DNA of 64,000 nucleotides from Actinokineospora globicatena. GTDB lineage: Bacteria; Actinomycetota; Actinomycetes; Mycobacteriales; Pseudonocardiaceae. The DNA lies in contig NZ_JAMTCR010000002.1 in the NCBI RefSeq assembly GCF_024171945.1, positions 248,001 through 312,000 on the forward strand, in the 5' to 3' direction. The position numbers were made by a program, and so were the translations under genes. Under the pieces are notes generated by a model, which was not told the origin of the DNA, searched no databases, and saw nothing but the letters and a program-made list of their open reading frames with translations. Positions within the stretch are counted from its first letter, which is position 1. Every line of letters begins with the position of its first letter. Below, piece after piece: positions 26,177 to 34,489 of this stretch.

Positions 26177-26202
26177 TTCCGTTTGGCCTTAGAGTCGATC
26201 TC

Positions 26203-26589
26203 GTGCGCGCACTCATCTCGTGGCTGCTGTGCCTGGCCGGGGTCGCCGTGGTCGGGTTCGGGGCGTTCCGGCCGTGGTACGAGGGCCGGGCGGGCAACAC
26301 GCTGCCGTTGTCGGACCTGTTCAGCGGGGTCAGCCGGGAGAGCGCGCCGGTGTTGGGGTCGTTGACGCTGCCGTTGGCCATCGGGGTGCTGCTGGCGGTG
26401 GTGGGGATGTTCCGCGCCAAGGGGATCCTGCAGCTGGGTGGGGTCATCCTGGCGGCGACGATGATCGGGTGGGTCGTGCAGGCGCGCGAGGTCGTGGACC
26501 TGGGTGACCTGCAACTGGGGGCGTGGAACGCGCTGTTCGGCAGCCTGCTGGTGCTGGCCTCCGGGATCATGCGCCCCGGGCGGGTCTGA
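26203..26589 (+). CDS. Small membrane protein
   Basis: A 128-aa protein with three to four hydrophobic helices (about 2-21, 51-69, 75-93 and 107-122) and a short charged loop after FRPWYEGR. The GTG at 26203 has no clear Shine-Dalgarno, so it may be translated from a short leader. It lies just after a terminator, which means it needs its own promoter. No family is recognised; the FRPWYEG segment after the first helix is common in uncharacterised actinobacterial membrane proteins. Confidence 0.65.
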   Translation: MRALISWLLCLAGVAVVGFGAFRPWYEGRAGNTLPLSDLFSGVSRESAPVLGSLTLPLAIGVLLAVVGMFRAKGILQLGGVILAATMIGWVVQAREVVDLGDLQLGAWNALFGSLLVLASGIMRPGRV

Positions 26590-26593
26590 CGGC

Positions 26594-28348
26594 TCAGCCG
26601 AGCACCCTGGCCACGCGGCGCATCAGGCCGGGGAAGAACCGGGCGCCTGCGCGGGCGAGCTTGGCCTCCGGGGTGACCGCGACGACCGGGGTGCCGCGTT
26701 CGACGGCGCGGACGATCTCCTCGGCGACCCGGTCCGGGGTGAACCCGCGGCGCGCGTAGGCCTTGGTGGCCTGCTGCCGCATCCGTTGCTGCCCGAGGTC
26801 ATCGGTGCCGGTGAACGTCGTCGTGTTGGTGATGTCGGTGGCCACCACACCCGGGCAGATCGCGGTGACGCCGATGCCGTGGTCGGCGAACTCGGCGCGA
26901 ACGCAGTCAGACAGTGCTAACACCGCCGCTTTGCTTGCTGCGTAAGCGGAGAGGGAGCGGCTGGGGGTGTACGCGGCCGCCGACGAGATGTTGACGATGT
27001 GGCCGCCCTCCCCCGCTTCAGCCATCAGCGCGCCGAACTCGCGGCAGCCGTTGACGACGCCGAGCAGGTTGACGTCCGTGACGCGGCGCCAGTCCTGCGC
27101 GGTGGTGGCCAGGAACGGCCCCGCCATGCCGATCCCGGCGTTGTTGACCACGATGTCGGGGGCGCCGTGCTGGTCGGTGATGTCCTCGGCGAACGCGCGA
27201 ACGGCATCGGCGTCGGACACGTCAACCGGGTGCGGATAGGCGGCTGGCCCGATCTCGGCGGCGGTGCGGCGTGCGGCCTCTATGTCGATGTCAGCGACCA
27301 CGACCTCCGCTCCCCTAGCGGCGAACGCGAGCGCGGTAGCCCTACCGATGCCCTTGCCCGCCCCGGTGACGACGACCAGGCGGTTGGTGAAGCCCTCGTC
27401 CCGGCCCGCACGGGCGCGTTGCAGGCTGCGGGTCATCGGGGCGCCGGAGACGTGCTCGACGAAGTCCTCGACCACGCGGGCCAGCGCCTCGGGGTGCGAC
27501 AGCGGCACCCAGTGCCCGGCGACGAGCCTGCGCCGCCACAGCCGGGGGATCCAGCGCTCCAGGTCCTCGGCGAGGGCCGCGGTGACGAACCGGTCCCTGG
27601 TCGGGAGCACGACCTGAATCGGCACCTCGGCGGGGCTGGGCGCTGGGCGGGACCGGCGGCTGAGCATGTTGGCCCGGTACAGCCGCACGCCGTTGGCCGC
27701 GTCGGTGCCGATCGTCGGCGCGGGGGTGGCCTCGACGCCCTCCATGCGGCGCAGGAGGTGGCCCCAGCGGGGTCCGACGACCGTGCGCCAAGCGAGGCCG
27801 GGCAGGACGGGGATGTGGAACAGCGCGATGTACCAGGAGTGGGTGAGCTGCGCGACGACCTGGCGCAGGTTCGCCGGGGTCGGCCGGGTGACCCGGCGGC
27901 GCACCCACTGCCCGACGTGGTCCAGGTTCGGGCCGGAGACCGAGGTGAACGACGCGATCCTGGCCTTGGCGCGCGGCGCGGTGACCGCCGCCCAGGCCTG
28001 GATCGAGCCCCAGTCGTGCGCGACGACGTGCACGGGCCGGTTCGGGCTGACCGCGTCGGCGACGGCGAACAGGTCCTCGGCCAGCAGTTCGGTGCGGTAC
28101 TCAGCGGTCTTGCGCGGGGCCGTGGAGGCTCCCGCGCCGCGCACGTCGTAGCGGACCACGTGGTAGTCGCCGATCAGGCGCTCGGCGAGGCCGTCCCAGA
28201 GGCGGTGCGTGTCGGGGAAGCCGTGCACCAGCAGGATCGTCGGCGAGGCGGGGTCGCCCTCGCTGAACACAGCCAGCTCGACGCCGTCGTTGCTTACGGT
28301 GCGGCGGCGCGGCCCAGTGGCGGGCAGTGGGCGCGGTTCGCTGACCAT
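26594..28348 (-). CDS. EphD-like alpha/beta hydrolase fused to short-chain dehydrogenase
   Basis: A 584-aa fusion. The N-terminal alpha/beta hydrolase (about 15-300) has the oxyanion HGFPD, the nucleophile Asp in AHDWGS and a late His in AGHWVPLSHPE, which points to epoxide hydrolase or haloalkane dehalogenase chemistry. The C-terminal SDR (about 320-584) has TGAGKGIGRA and the catalytic YAASK. M. tuberculosis EphD (Rv2214c) has the same architecture and length and affects mycolate composition; mycolates are not expected here, so the substrate is open. Codon at 26918-26920 is TTA. AGGAG precedes the ATG. It lies downstream of a MerR gene, with an inverted repeat between them. Confidence 0.9.
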   Translation of the reverse strand: MVSEPRPLPATGPRRRTVSNDGVELAVFSEGDPASPTILLVHGFPDTHRLWDGLAERLIGDYHVVRYDVRGAGASTAPRKTAEYRTELLAEDLFAVADAVSPNRPVHVVAHDWGSIQAWAAVTAPRAKARIASFTSVSGPNLDHVGQWVRRRVTRPTPANLRQVVAQLTHSWYIALFHIPVLPGLAWRTVVGPRWGHLLRRMEGVEATPAPTIGTDAANGVRLYRANMLSRRSRPAPSPAEVPIQVVLPTRDRFVTAALAEDLERWIPRLWRRRLVAGHWVPLSHPEALARVVEDFVEHVSGAPMTRSLQRARAGRDEGFTNRLVVVTGAGKGIGRATALAFAARGAEVVVADIDIEAARRTAAEIGPAAYPHPVDVSDADAVRAFAEDITDQHGAPDIVVNNAGIGMAGPFLATTAQDWRRVTDVNLLGVVNGCREFGALMAEAGEGGHIVNISSAAAYTPSRSLSAYAASKAAVLALSDCVRAEFADHGIGVTAICPGVVATDITNTTTFTGTDDLGQQRMRQQATKAYARRGFTPDRVAEEIVRAVERGTPVVAVTPEAKLARAGARFFPGLMRRVARVLG

Positions 28349-28375
28349 GGCGGCTCCTGCCCTACCGGGTTACGC

Positions 28376-28406
28376 GACAATGACGAACGTTACAATCGCC
28401 ATTGTC
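28376..28406 (-). promoter_or_regulatory. Inverted repeat GACAATG-N17-CATTGTC
   Basis: The arms are at 28376-28382 and 28400-28406, in the 72-bp space between the MerR gene and the EphD-like gene. The interior is A/T-rich (AACGTTACAATCG). The length and position suit an operator over the EphD-like promoter, and the MerR regulator upstream is the obvious candidate, but TetR-type binding is equally possible. Confidence 0.45.
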
Positions 28407-28420
28407 ACAGTGCAAGGGTG

Positions 28421-29170
28421 TCACTCGGCCCGCTCCCTGGCCCGCTCGGCCAGCGCGATCAGCCGGTCCCCGAGCACCTCGGGGATGACCCGGCGCGCGG
28501 AGCGGTCCACCGCCGCGCCCACCGCGGACATCACCAGCGGGTGCAGCCGGGAGATGACGTCGGCGAAGTGCGGCAGCTCCTCGCCGCTGGGCAGCCAGTC
28601 CGGGCCCTTGGGGTCGAGCACGTACCGGCGGACCAGGCCGATCAGCAGCGCGGTGATCCGGTCGGTCTCCGACTGCAGCTCGGCGGCCAGCGCGAGCGCC
28701 TCGGCCAGCGGCACGTCGAGCTTGACCAGCTCGTGGCCCGCCTCCAGCAGCTTCATGCTCGGCGCGACCAGCTGCGCGCCGCGCCGGACCAGCACGCCCA
28801 GCTCCAGCGCCGTGCGGATGGTCGACGGTGTCACCTGGGTGCCGAACATCCGCACCAGCTGGGCCATGGACACCACTCGCGGCTGCTCGTGCGACCAGGC
28901 GGCGCCTGCGGCCTCCTCCAGTCCGAGCACGTCAGCGAGGCTGTGCCCGGCCTGCCAGGCGTCGAGCATCTCCTTGATCTGGGCGAACGCGTAGCCCCGG
29001 TCGAGCATGTTGAGGATCAGCCGCAGCCGGGACAGGTGCGCGTCGGAGTAGACCGCCGTCCTGCCGCGGCGGCTGGGCGGCGGCAGCAGCTCGCGGTCCT
29101 GGTAGACCCGCACGTTGCGCACCGAGGTGCCCGCCGCGCGCGCCAGGTCGTCGATCCGGTACTCGGCCAC
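28421..29170 (-). CDS. MerR family transcriptional regulator
   Basis: Regulator of 249 aa. The MerR winged helix is at residues 1-72 (YRIDDLARAAGTSVRNVRVYQ; then RRGRTAVYSDAHLSRL). The rest is an alpha-helical C-terminal region without the metal-binding cysteines of MerR/CueR, so it probably senses an organic ligand. The GTG at 29170 is the family start. It shares its strand with the EphD-like gene 72 bp downstream, and a MITE ends 14 bp upstream of its start codon, inside its promoter region. Confidence 0.9.
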   Translation of the reverse strand: MAEYRIDDLARAAGTSVRNVRVYQDRELLPPPSRRGRTAVYSDAHLSRLRLILNMLDRGYAFAQIKEMLDAWQAGHSLADVLGLEEAAGAAWSHEQPRVVSMAQLVRMFGTQVTPSTIRTALELGVLVRRGAQLVAPSMKLLEAGHELVKLDVPLAEALALAAELQSETDRITALLIGLVRRYVLDPKGPDWLPSGEELPHFADVISRLHPLVMSAVGAAVDRSARRVIPEVLGDRLIALAERARERAE

Positions 29171-29183
29171 CCGGCCGAGCCTA

Positions 29184-29345
29184 GGCGCTGTCCTGCAAGT
29201 CCGGCACGCGCTATCCGCGCCCGCGCGGCCCCTGGCCGCACGGCCGGAAAACCCGAGTACAACCCGGTACGAGCGGCTTCCCGTCCGCGCACCCAGGAAC
29301 CACGCGGATCACGAATCCCACCCACCGGACTTGCGGGACAGCGCC
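29184..29345. mobile_element. MITE-like palindromic element, copy 1
   Basis: A 162-bp element with terminal inverted repeats GGCGCTGTCC / GGACAGCGCC that extend with one mismatch to about 20 bp, flanked by TA on both sides (29182-29183 and 29346-29347). The interior is a near-complete palindrome, including ATCCGCG and CGCGGAT arms. It encodes no transposase. A second copy with only scattered differences lies at 56748-56908. The TA flanks suit an IS630/mariner-type target site. It sits in the promoter region of the MerR gene. Confidence 0.88.
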
Positions 29346-29364
29346 TAGCCGCCCGAGCCACCGC

Positions 29365-29375
29365 TCCACAGTGGA
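29365..29375. repeat. TCCACAGTGGA palindrome
   Basis: Eleven-base palindrome that recurs in intergenic DNA at 12409-12419, 33982-33992 and 41620-41630 (the last as its complement). It lies in the 262-bp gene-free space between the MITE and the tRNA, in which nothing else was recognised. Confidence 0.6.
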
Positions 29376-29607
29376 CACTGCGCCGCGACCGGGCCTGACG
29401 TGGTACGACAGCGCGCCCGGCGGGACCGGGGTCGCACCCCGCCCGCCGCTCGGGGCGGACAGCGGCGCACGACACCCGGACACCACCGGGCACACCTGTG
29501 TGGACGGACAGCACGACCGCGCGCGCAACGGTGATTCACCACCGCGACTGTGGTCCAGTGGACGATCGCCGAATGGACGTCCCTAGCGGACTGCTGTCCT
29601 GCTTTGG

Positions 29608-29681
29608 TGCCCCCGACCGGATTCGAACCGGCACTCGACCCCTTTTAAGGGGGCTGCCTCTGCCTGTTGGGCTACGGGGGC
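29608..29681 (-). tRNA. tRNA with anticodon UAA and short (class I) variable loop
   Basis: Full cloverleaf on the minus strand: acceptor GCCCCCG/CGGGGGC, D-arm with 3-bp stem GCC/GGC, anticodon stem GCCCC/GGGGT with loop CTTAAAA, variable loop CGAGT (5 nt), T-arm GCCGG-TTCGAAT-CCGGT, discriminator A, and encoded CCA at 29605-29607. The anticodon UAA reads the leucine codon UUA. Bacterial leucine tRNAs normally carry a long variable arm; this one does not, so its charging identity is uncertain. It lies next to the NADH dehydrogenase gene. Confidence 0.88.
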
Positions 29682-29727
29682 AGCGGCAGCCTAAGGTGCG
29701 ACAGGCGGCCTCGGGACGGGTTTGTGA

Positions 29728-29758
29728 CAACTCCGGCCGGGTGGCCCAACCGGAGTTG
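29728..29758 (-). terminator. Terminator of the NADH dehydrogenase gene
   Basis: CAACTCCGG / CCGGAGTTG stem (29728-29736 with 29750-29758) around a GGG/CCC-containing loop, 14 bp beyond the stop codon on the minus strand. Confidence 0.75.
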
Positions 29759-29771
29759 GGCCGTTTGCCCC

Positions 29772-31097
29772 TCAGCCCTTGGAGACCCTGGCGAACTCCG
29801 CCTTGGGGTCGTTGATCTGGCCCATCGAGATCACCTCACGCCGGAACAGGCCGCCAGTTAACCAGTCCAGCGTGATGCGGACCTTGCGGTTGAAGGTCGG
29901 CATCGCCTTGACGTGGTAGGCGCGGTGCATGGCCCAGGCCAGGAAGCCCTTGGCCTTGATGTTGAACACGTCGCCGACGCCCTTGTGCAGGCCGAGGCTG
30001 GCCACCGAGCCGATGTTCTTGTGGAAGTAGTCCTTGGGCTCGTCGCCGCGCAGCGCGGTGACGATGTTGCGGGCCAGCAGCCTGGCCTGGCGCACCGCGT
30101 TCTGGGCGTTGGGCGCGCAGATCGCGGTGGGGTCCTCGTCGGTGCGCGACAGGTCGGGCACCGCGGCGCAGTCACCGGCGGTCCAGGCGTCGGGCAGGCC
30201 CTCGACGCGCATCGCGGCGGTGGCGCGCAGGCGGCCCTGCTTGGTCAGCGGCAGGTCCGACGCGGCGAGCACCGGGTTCGACTTGACCCCGGCGGTCCAG
30301 ACGATGGTGTCGCTGTCGAACTCGGTGCCGTCCGACAGCACGACGTGGCCGTTCTCGAACGACTTGGCCAGCGTGGACAGGTACACCTCGATGCCGCGCT
30401 TCTCCAGCTGCATCACCGTGTAGACGCCCAGGCTCTCGCGGACCTCGGGCAGCACCCGGCCAGCCGCCTCGACCATGACGAAGCGCAGGTCCTCGGGGCT
30501 GATGTTCTTGTAGTACTGGGTGGCGAAGCGGGCCATGTCCTCGAGCTCGCCGAGCGCCTCGATGCCCGCGAAGCCGCCGCCGACGAAGGTGAAGGTGAGC
30601 AACCGCTTGCGCAGCTCGGGGTCCAGCGTGCTGTCGGCCTCGTCGAGCTTGCTCATCACGTGGTTGCGCAGGTAGATCGCCTCGCCGATGGTCTTGAACG
30701 AGATGCCGTGCTCGATCAGGCCGGGGATGGGCAGCAACCGGGCCACCGAGCCGAGCGCGACGACGAGGACGTCGTAGCCCAGCTCCTCGGTGTGGCCGTC
30801 GGGCGCCTCGATGGTGACGACCTTGCGGGCGTGCTCGATGCCGCGGGCGCGGGCGGTGATCACGTGGCAGCGCTTGAGGGCGCGGCGCAGCGGCACGACC
30901 ACGTGCCGGGGCTCGATCGCGCCAGCGGCCGCCTCCGGCAGGAACGGCTGGTAGGTCATGTGCGGCTGCGGGTCGACGACGGTGACCGACGCCTCGCCGG
31001 AGCGCAGCTTGCGCTGCAGGCCGAGCGCGGTGTACAGCCCCACGTAGCCGCCACCGAGGATGAGGATCCGGGTGGGCTCCGACTTTCCATGCGCCAT
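29772..31097 (-). CDS. ndh: Type II NADH dehydrogenase (NDH-2)
   Basis: Single-subunit FAD enzyme of 441 aa that passes electrons from NADH to the quinone pool without proton pumping. FAD binding: ILGGGYVGLYTA (about residue 14) and WTAGDCAAVPD. NADH binding: FTFVGGGFAGIEALGEL. ENGHVVLSDGT and the amphipathic C-terminal tail that docks to the membrane are typical. The ATG at 31097 has GAGG just before it; an in-frame start at 31127 is possible but less likely. The Leu codon at 29859-29861 is TTA. Confidence 0.92.
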   Translation of the reverse strand: MAHGKSEPTRILILGGGYVGLYTALGLQRKLRSGEASVTVVDPQPHMTYQPFLPEAAAGAIEPRHVVVPLRRALKRCHVITARARGIEHARKVVTIEAPDGHTEELGYDVLVVALGSVARLLPIPGLIEHGISFKTIGEAIYLRNHVMSKLDEADSTLDPELRKRLLTFTFVGGGFAGIEALGELEDMARFATQYYKNISPEDLRFVMVEAAGRVLPEVRESLGVYTVMQLEKRGIEVYLSTLAKSFENGHVVLSDGTEFDSDTIVWTAGVKSNPVLAASDLPLTKQGRLRATAAMRVEGLPDAWTAGDCAAVPDLSRTDEDPTAICAPNAQNAVRQARLLARNIVTALRGDEPKDYFHKNIGSVASLGLHKGVGDVFNIKAKGFLAWAMHRAYHVKAMPTFNRKVRITLDWLTGGLFRREVISMGQINDPKAEFARVSKG

Positions 31098-31199
31098 GTC
31101 CTCATGGTGGCACTGGTGTGGGGTCACCGCGAGGCGCCCCTGTGTTGGTGTGACCCCGGTCGCTGGGGAGTTTCCGCAGGTGTGACGGCCGTCGCGGGC

Positions 31200-31709
31200 C
31201 TATCGGCGCCCCCGACGAGCGGTGATCACGAGCAGTGCGAGACCGGCGATCGACAGTAACGCGATCAACTCCACCGGTTCGGGTGTACGGGTGGTGGGCG
31301 ACACAGCCGCGATGAGCGCCAAGCCGAGCGCGACGGCCTGGACACCGAGCGCCCGGCGCAGCGGCTGGCGCAACGCCGCCGGGTCGAACCGGGCGCCCTT
31401 GGGCAGCAGCCCGGCCAGCGCGCAGCTCAGGTGCAGGGCGTGGACCAGCGGGATCAGCACCAGCACGGCCGGTCGGAGCGGGTCGTCACCGGAGAGCGCG
31501 ACGCTGAGCGCGGCGCAGCAGATGAGCACCAGCGGGGCCGGTGACGCGGGCAGCAGCACGGACGCGGTCGCGAGGAGGGCGGCGATGGCGAACATGACGG
31601 TGGACACACCGCTGAGCCCGAGGTCGAGCAGGATCCCCGCGCACGCCACCCCGGCCGCTCCGCGCAGCCACCACGCCGACCAGCCGCGACCGACGTCGAC
31701 GGCGCTCAC
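31200..31709 (-). CDS. Four-helix membrane protein, last gene of the MoxR/DUF58 operon
   Basis: A 169-aa protein with about five hydrophobic stretches (15-32, 37-52, 56-72, 78-98 and 123-140) and a basic C-terminal end (ITARRGRR). The GTG start overlaps the stop of the DUF58 gene as GTGA (31706-31709), so it is coupled to it. Small membrane proteins at this place in MoxR operons are common and uncharacterised; it probably belongs to the same membrane-associated complex. Confidence 0.8.
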   Translation of the reverse strand: MSAVDVGRGWSAWWLRGAAGVACAGILLDLGLSGVSTVMFAIAALLATASVLLPASPAPLVLICCAALSVALSGDDPLRPAVLVLIPLVHALHLSCALAGLLPKGARFDPAALRQPLRRALGVQAVALGLALIAAVSPTTRTPEPVELIALLSIAGLALLVITARRGRR

Positions 31710-33031
31710 GACCGCACCCGGCGCAGGGTCGCGGCAACGGCCTCCGGGCTGTCGACGACCGCGACCCCGTTGGCGCGCAAGGCCTCGCGCCGCGCCTGGT
31801 GCTCGGCGGTCATGACCAGGCGCACCACCTCGCCCCACGGCGTGCCGGGGTCGGCGACCAGCGGCGAGGGCAGCATGTCGACGGCGATCACCAGGTGCCT
31901 GCGGGCGGTCGTGGTCGCGGCGGTGACGGTGGCGTCGTCCAGGAACGGGGAGAGGAACACGACCACCGCGCCGGGCGGGACCTGCCGGGGCAGCAGCACC
32001 GGTCGCGACGCCCACCCGGCGGCGCGGGAGCAGGCGACCAGCTGGTGGCGCAGGCGGGTGAGCTGGCGCAGGCCGACCCCGGGCGGGAGGGAGAGCTGCG
32101 GGTGGCCCAGGTCGATCAGGCCGACGCGGTCGCCTTGGCGCAGGTAGCCCGCGGCGAGCGCGGCCGCGGCGCGGACGGAGTTGTCCAGGCTGCCGCCGGG
32201 TCGAACGGTGACACCGGGGGCGGCGGTCGACCAGTCGGCGAGCTCGGCGCTGACGTCGGCCAGCGAGTCGAGCACCAGCACCAGGTCCGCGTCGACCTCG
32301 GCATGCTGCTCCCGCACGTGCGGGACGGCCAGCGGGTCACCGGTCGCCGCGCCCGCGCGCAGGGTCACCCGCCAGTCGACCCTGCGCAGCCGGTCCCCCG
32401 GCTGGAAGGGCCGCACGGTGCGGAGTTCGACGCCGTCGCCCGGGCGGCGCGAGCGGTGCGCCCCGACCAGGCCGGACGCCCTCGGTGGCAGCGGTCCCGC
32501 GATGAGCGGGACGACCGGCGGCAGCACGGTGCGCCTGGTCTCGACGCCGACGACCGGGCCGCTGATGAGCAGCGCGTCGCGGCTGGCGGCTAGGTGATCG
32601 GGCCGCAAGTCGACGCCCTCGCCCCAAGCGTTCCAGCGCAGGGTGGCGCGCAGCGTGGTGGCGCGGCCGGAGAGCAGGTGGACGGGGCCGAGCGAGGCCG
32701 TGCCGGGGGTGGGCAGGCGGATGGCGAGGAACTCGACGCCGGGGTCGGCCGCGGTGGTGATGGCTGCCTTGGCCCCGTCACCCGCCTCGACGGTGCGGGG
32801 CAGCGGTTCGAGGCGCGGGACCGGCGGGCGACCGACCGGCACGGCGAGCGCGGCGATGGTGGCCAGCAGCAGGGGCGCGCCGATCACGACGAGGTCGACC
32901 CGGTGCAGGACAACACCGACGCCGACCAGCCCGAGACCGCCGACGGCGCCGCGGAACAGCGCGTCGGTGACCCGCCAGCCCGCGCGGCCCGCGCTCTGGC
33001 GCGCGGTGAGGAACGCCAGGACTCGGCTCAT
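31706..33031 (-). CDS. DUF58 domain protein
   Basis: A 441-aa protein with two N-terminal transmembrane helices (about 22-62), a beta-rich middle region and a DUF58/vWA-like C-terminal domain (DRLRRVDWRVTLR, then LVLDSLADVSAEL, which resembles a degenerate MIDAS strand). DUF58 proteins act with MoxR ATPases in protein maturation or stress responses. The ATG overlaps the moxR stop as ATGA (33028-33031). Confidence 0.88.
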   Translation of the reverse strand: MSRVLAFLTARQSAGRAGWRVTDALFRGAVGGLGLVGVGVVLHRVDLVVIGAPLLLATIAALAVPVGRPPVPRLEPLPRTVEAGDGAKAAITTAADPGVEFLAIRLPTPGTASLGPVHLLSGRATTLRATLRWNAWGEGVDLRPDHLAASRDALLISGPVVGVETRRTVLPPVVPLIAGPLPPRASGLVGAHRSRRPGDGVELRTVRPFQPGDRLRRVDWRVTLRAGAATGDPLAVPHVREQHAEVDADLVLVLDSLADVSAELADWSTAAPGVTVRPGGSLDNSVRAAAALAAGYLRQGDRVGLIDLGHPQLSLPPGVGLRQLTRLRHQLVACSRAAGWASRPVLLPRQVPPGAVVVFLSPFLDDATVTAATTTARRHLVIAVDMLPSPLVADPGTPWGEVVRLVMTAEHQARREALRANGVAVVDSPEAVAATLRRVRS

Positions 33032-33975
33032 GCGCGGGCGGCGGCGGGACCGGGGACCGTGCGCAGCACCTCGGTGACGACCTCGACCGTGCTGGCGCCG
33101 GAACTCCAGGTCTCCGGCCGCAGCGTCAGCCGGTGCGCGAGGGCGGGGACGGCGCACTCCTTGACGTCCTCGGGGAGCACGAAGTCCCGGCCGTCGATGA
33201 CCGCCAGCGCGCGGGCGACGAGCAGGAGCGCCTGGGAGCCGCGCGGGGAGGCGCCAACGTCGACGCTGGGGTGTTCGCGGGTGGCCCGGGCGAGGTCCAC
33301 GCAGTAGCGGAGGATGTCGGGGTCCACGTCGACCTGCTCGACGGCGGCTTGCAGACCCGCCAACTCGTCGGCGCTGACGACCGGGGCGACGGAGGTCTCC
33401 TCCCTGCGGCGGGCCAAGCGGCGGCGGAGCACTTCGACCTCGTCGTCGGCGGTCGGGTAGCCGATGTCGATGCGCAGGAGGAAGCGGTCGAGTTGGGCCT
33501 CGGGGAGCGGGTAGGTGCCTTCGTACTCCACGGGATTCGCGGTGGCGAGCACGTGGAACGGCCGGGGCAAGGGGAAAGTGCGCCCCTCTACGGTGACTTG
33601 CCGCTCCTGCATGGCTTCCAACAACGCCGACTGCGTCTTGGGCGGCGTCCGGTTGATCTCGTCGGCGAGCAGCAACCCGGTGAACACCGGCCCCGGCCGG
33701 AAAGCGAACTCCCGCTCCGCCGGGTCGAACACGAACGACCCGGTGACATCGGCGGGCTGGAGATCAGGCGTGCACTGCAACCGCGCGAACCCCAACCCGA
33801 TCGCCCCGGCCAAACTCCGCGCCAACAACGTCTTCCCCAACCCCGGCACGTCCTCCACCAACACGTGCCCACCCGCCAGCACCGCGGCCAACGCCAACCG
33901 CACCGCCCGGTCACTCCCGACGACAACCGCACCGACCGCCTTGGCGATCGCCTCAGCCGACTCGCTGACGGACAT
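33028..33975 (-). CDS. moxR: MoxR family AAA+ ATPase
   Basis: A 315-aa AAA+ chaperone-like ATPase. Walker A is EDVPGLGKTLLA (about residues 41-52), Walker B LLADEINRTPP, sensor 1 ATANPVEYEG and the C-terminal lid contains sensor 2 in ASPRGSQALL. MoxR proteins assemble or activate partner complexes with DUF58/vWA proteins. The ATG at 33975 follows GGAGGAG, and the palindrome TCCACAGTGGA (33982-33992) runs directly into that ribosome site. The operon is DUF4129 - small protein - moxR - DUF58 - membrane protein. Confidence 0.93.
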   Translation of the reverse strand: MSVSESAEAIAKAVGAVVVGSDRAVRLALAAVLAGGHVLVEDVPGLGKTLLARSLAGAIGLGFARLQCTPDLQPADVTGSFVFDPAEREFAFRPGPVFTGLLLADEINRTPPKTQSALLEAMQERQVTVEGRTFPLPRPFHVLATANPVEYEGTYPLPEAQLDRFLLRIDIGYPTADDEVEVLRRRLARRREETSVAPVVSADELAGLQAAVEQVDVDPDILRYCVDLARATREHPSVDVGASPRGSQALLLVARALAVIDGRDFVLPEDVKECAVPALAHRLTLRPETWSSGASTVEVVTEVLRTVPGPAAARA

Positions 33976-33981
33976 GACTCC

Positions 33982-33992
33982 TCCACAGTGGA
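33982..33992. repeat. TCCACAGTGGA palindrome at the moxR ribosome site
   Basis: Eleven-base palindrome directly adjoining the GGAGGAG Shine-Dalgarno of moxR on the minus strand. See the copies at 12409, 29365 and 41620. As RNA it could form a small stem that affects initiation. Confidence 0.55.
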
Positions 33993-34009
33993 CCAGAGCG
34001 GATCGCGCT

Positions 34010-34489
34010 CTACTCGACAACTCTCGATGGCGGGTCCACTTGTGGTGAACCCTCCACAACGGACTTGAGCAACGCCGCGAGGTGGGCCGGGTCAGGCAGG
34101 GTGGCGTTGGGGTTGGTGGCCAAGGTGTGCAGTTCCGGGCCGAGGCGGGCGCGGGCGGTGGGGGTGTTGAGGGGTTCGCCGATGGTGTGGGTCAGGGCTG
34201 CGGCGAGGCGGGGCTGGATGCGGGTGCGGAAGCGGTGTTGGTCCTCGGCGGCCTCGGTGAGGCGGGCGGCGAGGGTGGCGGGTTGGGGGTGGGTGGCGGA
34301 ACCGGTCTCGTCGGGGAGCGCGGTCCAGATGGGTTCCAGCGGGCCGGAGAGGCGGACCACCACGGCGGTGACCGCCATGGCGGGGATCGCGATGGCGATG
34401 GCCCAGAACAGCGGGATGCCGCCCGGCCAGGTGCCGACCACGACGACCAGGGCGCCTGCCAGCAGACCGAGGGTGAGCTCCTTGATCAC
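34010..34489 (-). CDS. Membrane protein of the MoxR operon
   Basis: A 159-aa protein with two N-terminal hydrophobic helices (about 5-22 and 27-47) and a soluble, helix-rich C-terminal region of about 110 residues. The GTG start overlaps the DUF4129 stop as GTGA (34486-34489). A 34-bp gap separates it from moxR. No family is recognised, but the operon position suggests a partner of the DUF4129/DUF58 membrane complex. Confidence 0.8.
   Translation of the reverse strand: MIKELTLGLLAGALVVVVGTWPGGIPLFWAIAIAIPAMAVTAVVVRLSGPLEPIWTALPDETGSATHPQPATLAARLTEAAEDQHRFRTRIQPRLAAALTHTIGEPLNTPTARARLGPELHTLATNPNATLPDPAHLAALLKSVVEGSPQVDPPSRVVE

Noticed and set aside
29184-29345. Short ORFs reading through the MITE copies
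   Set aside because: The frames run through terminal inverted repeats and palindromes and are similar at both loci only because the element is repeated.
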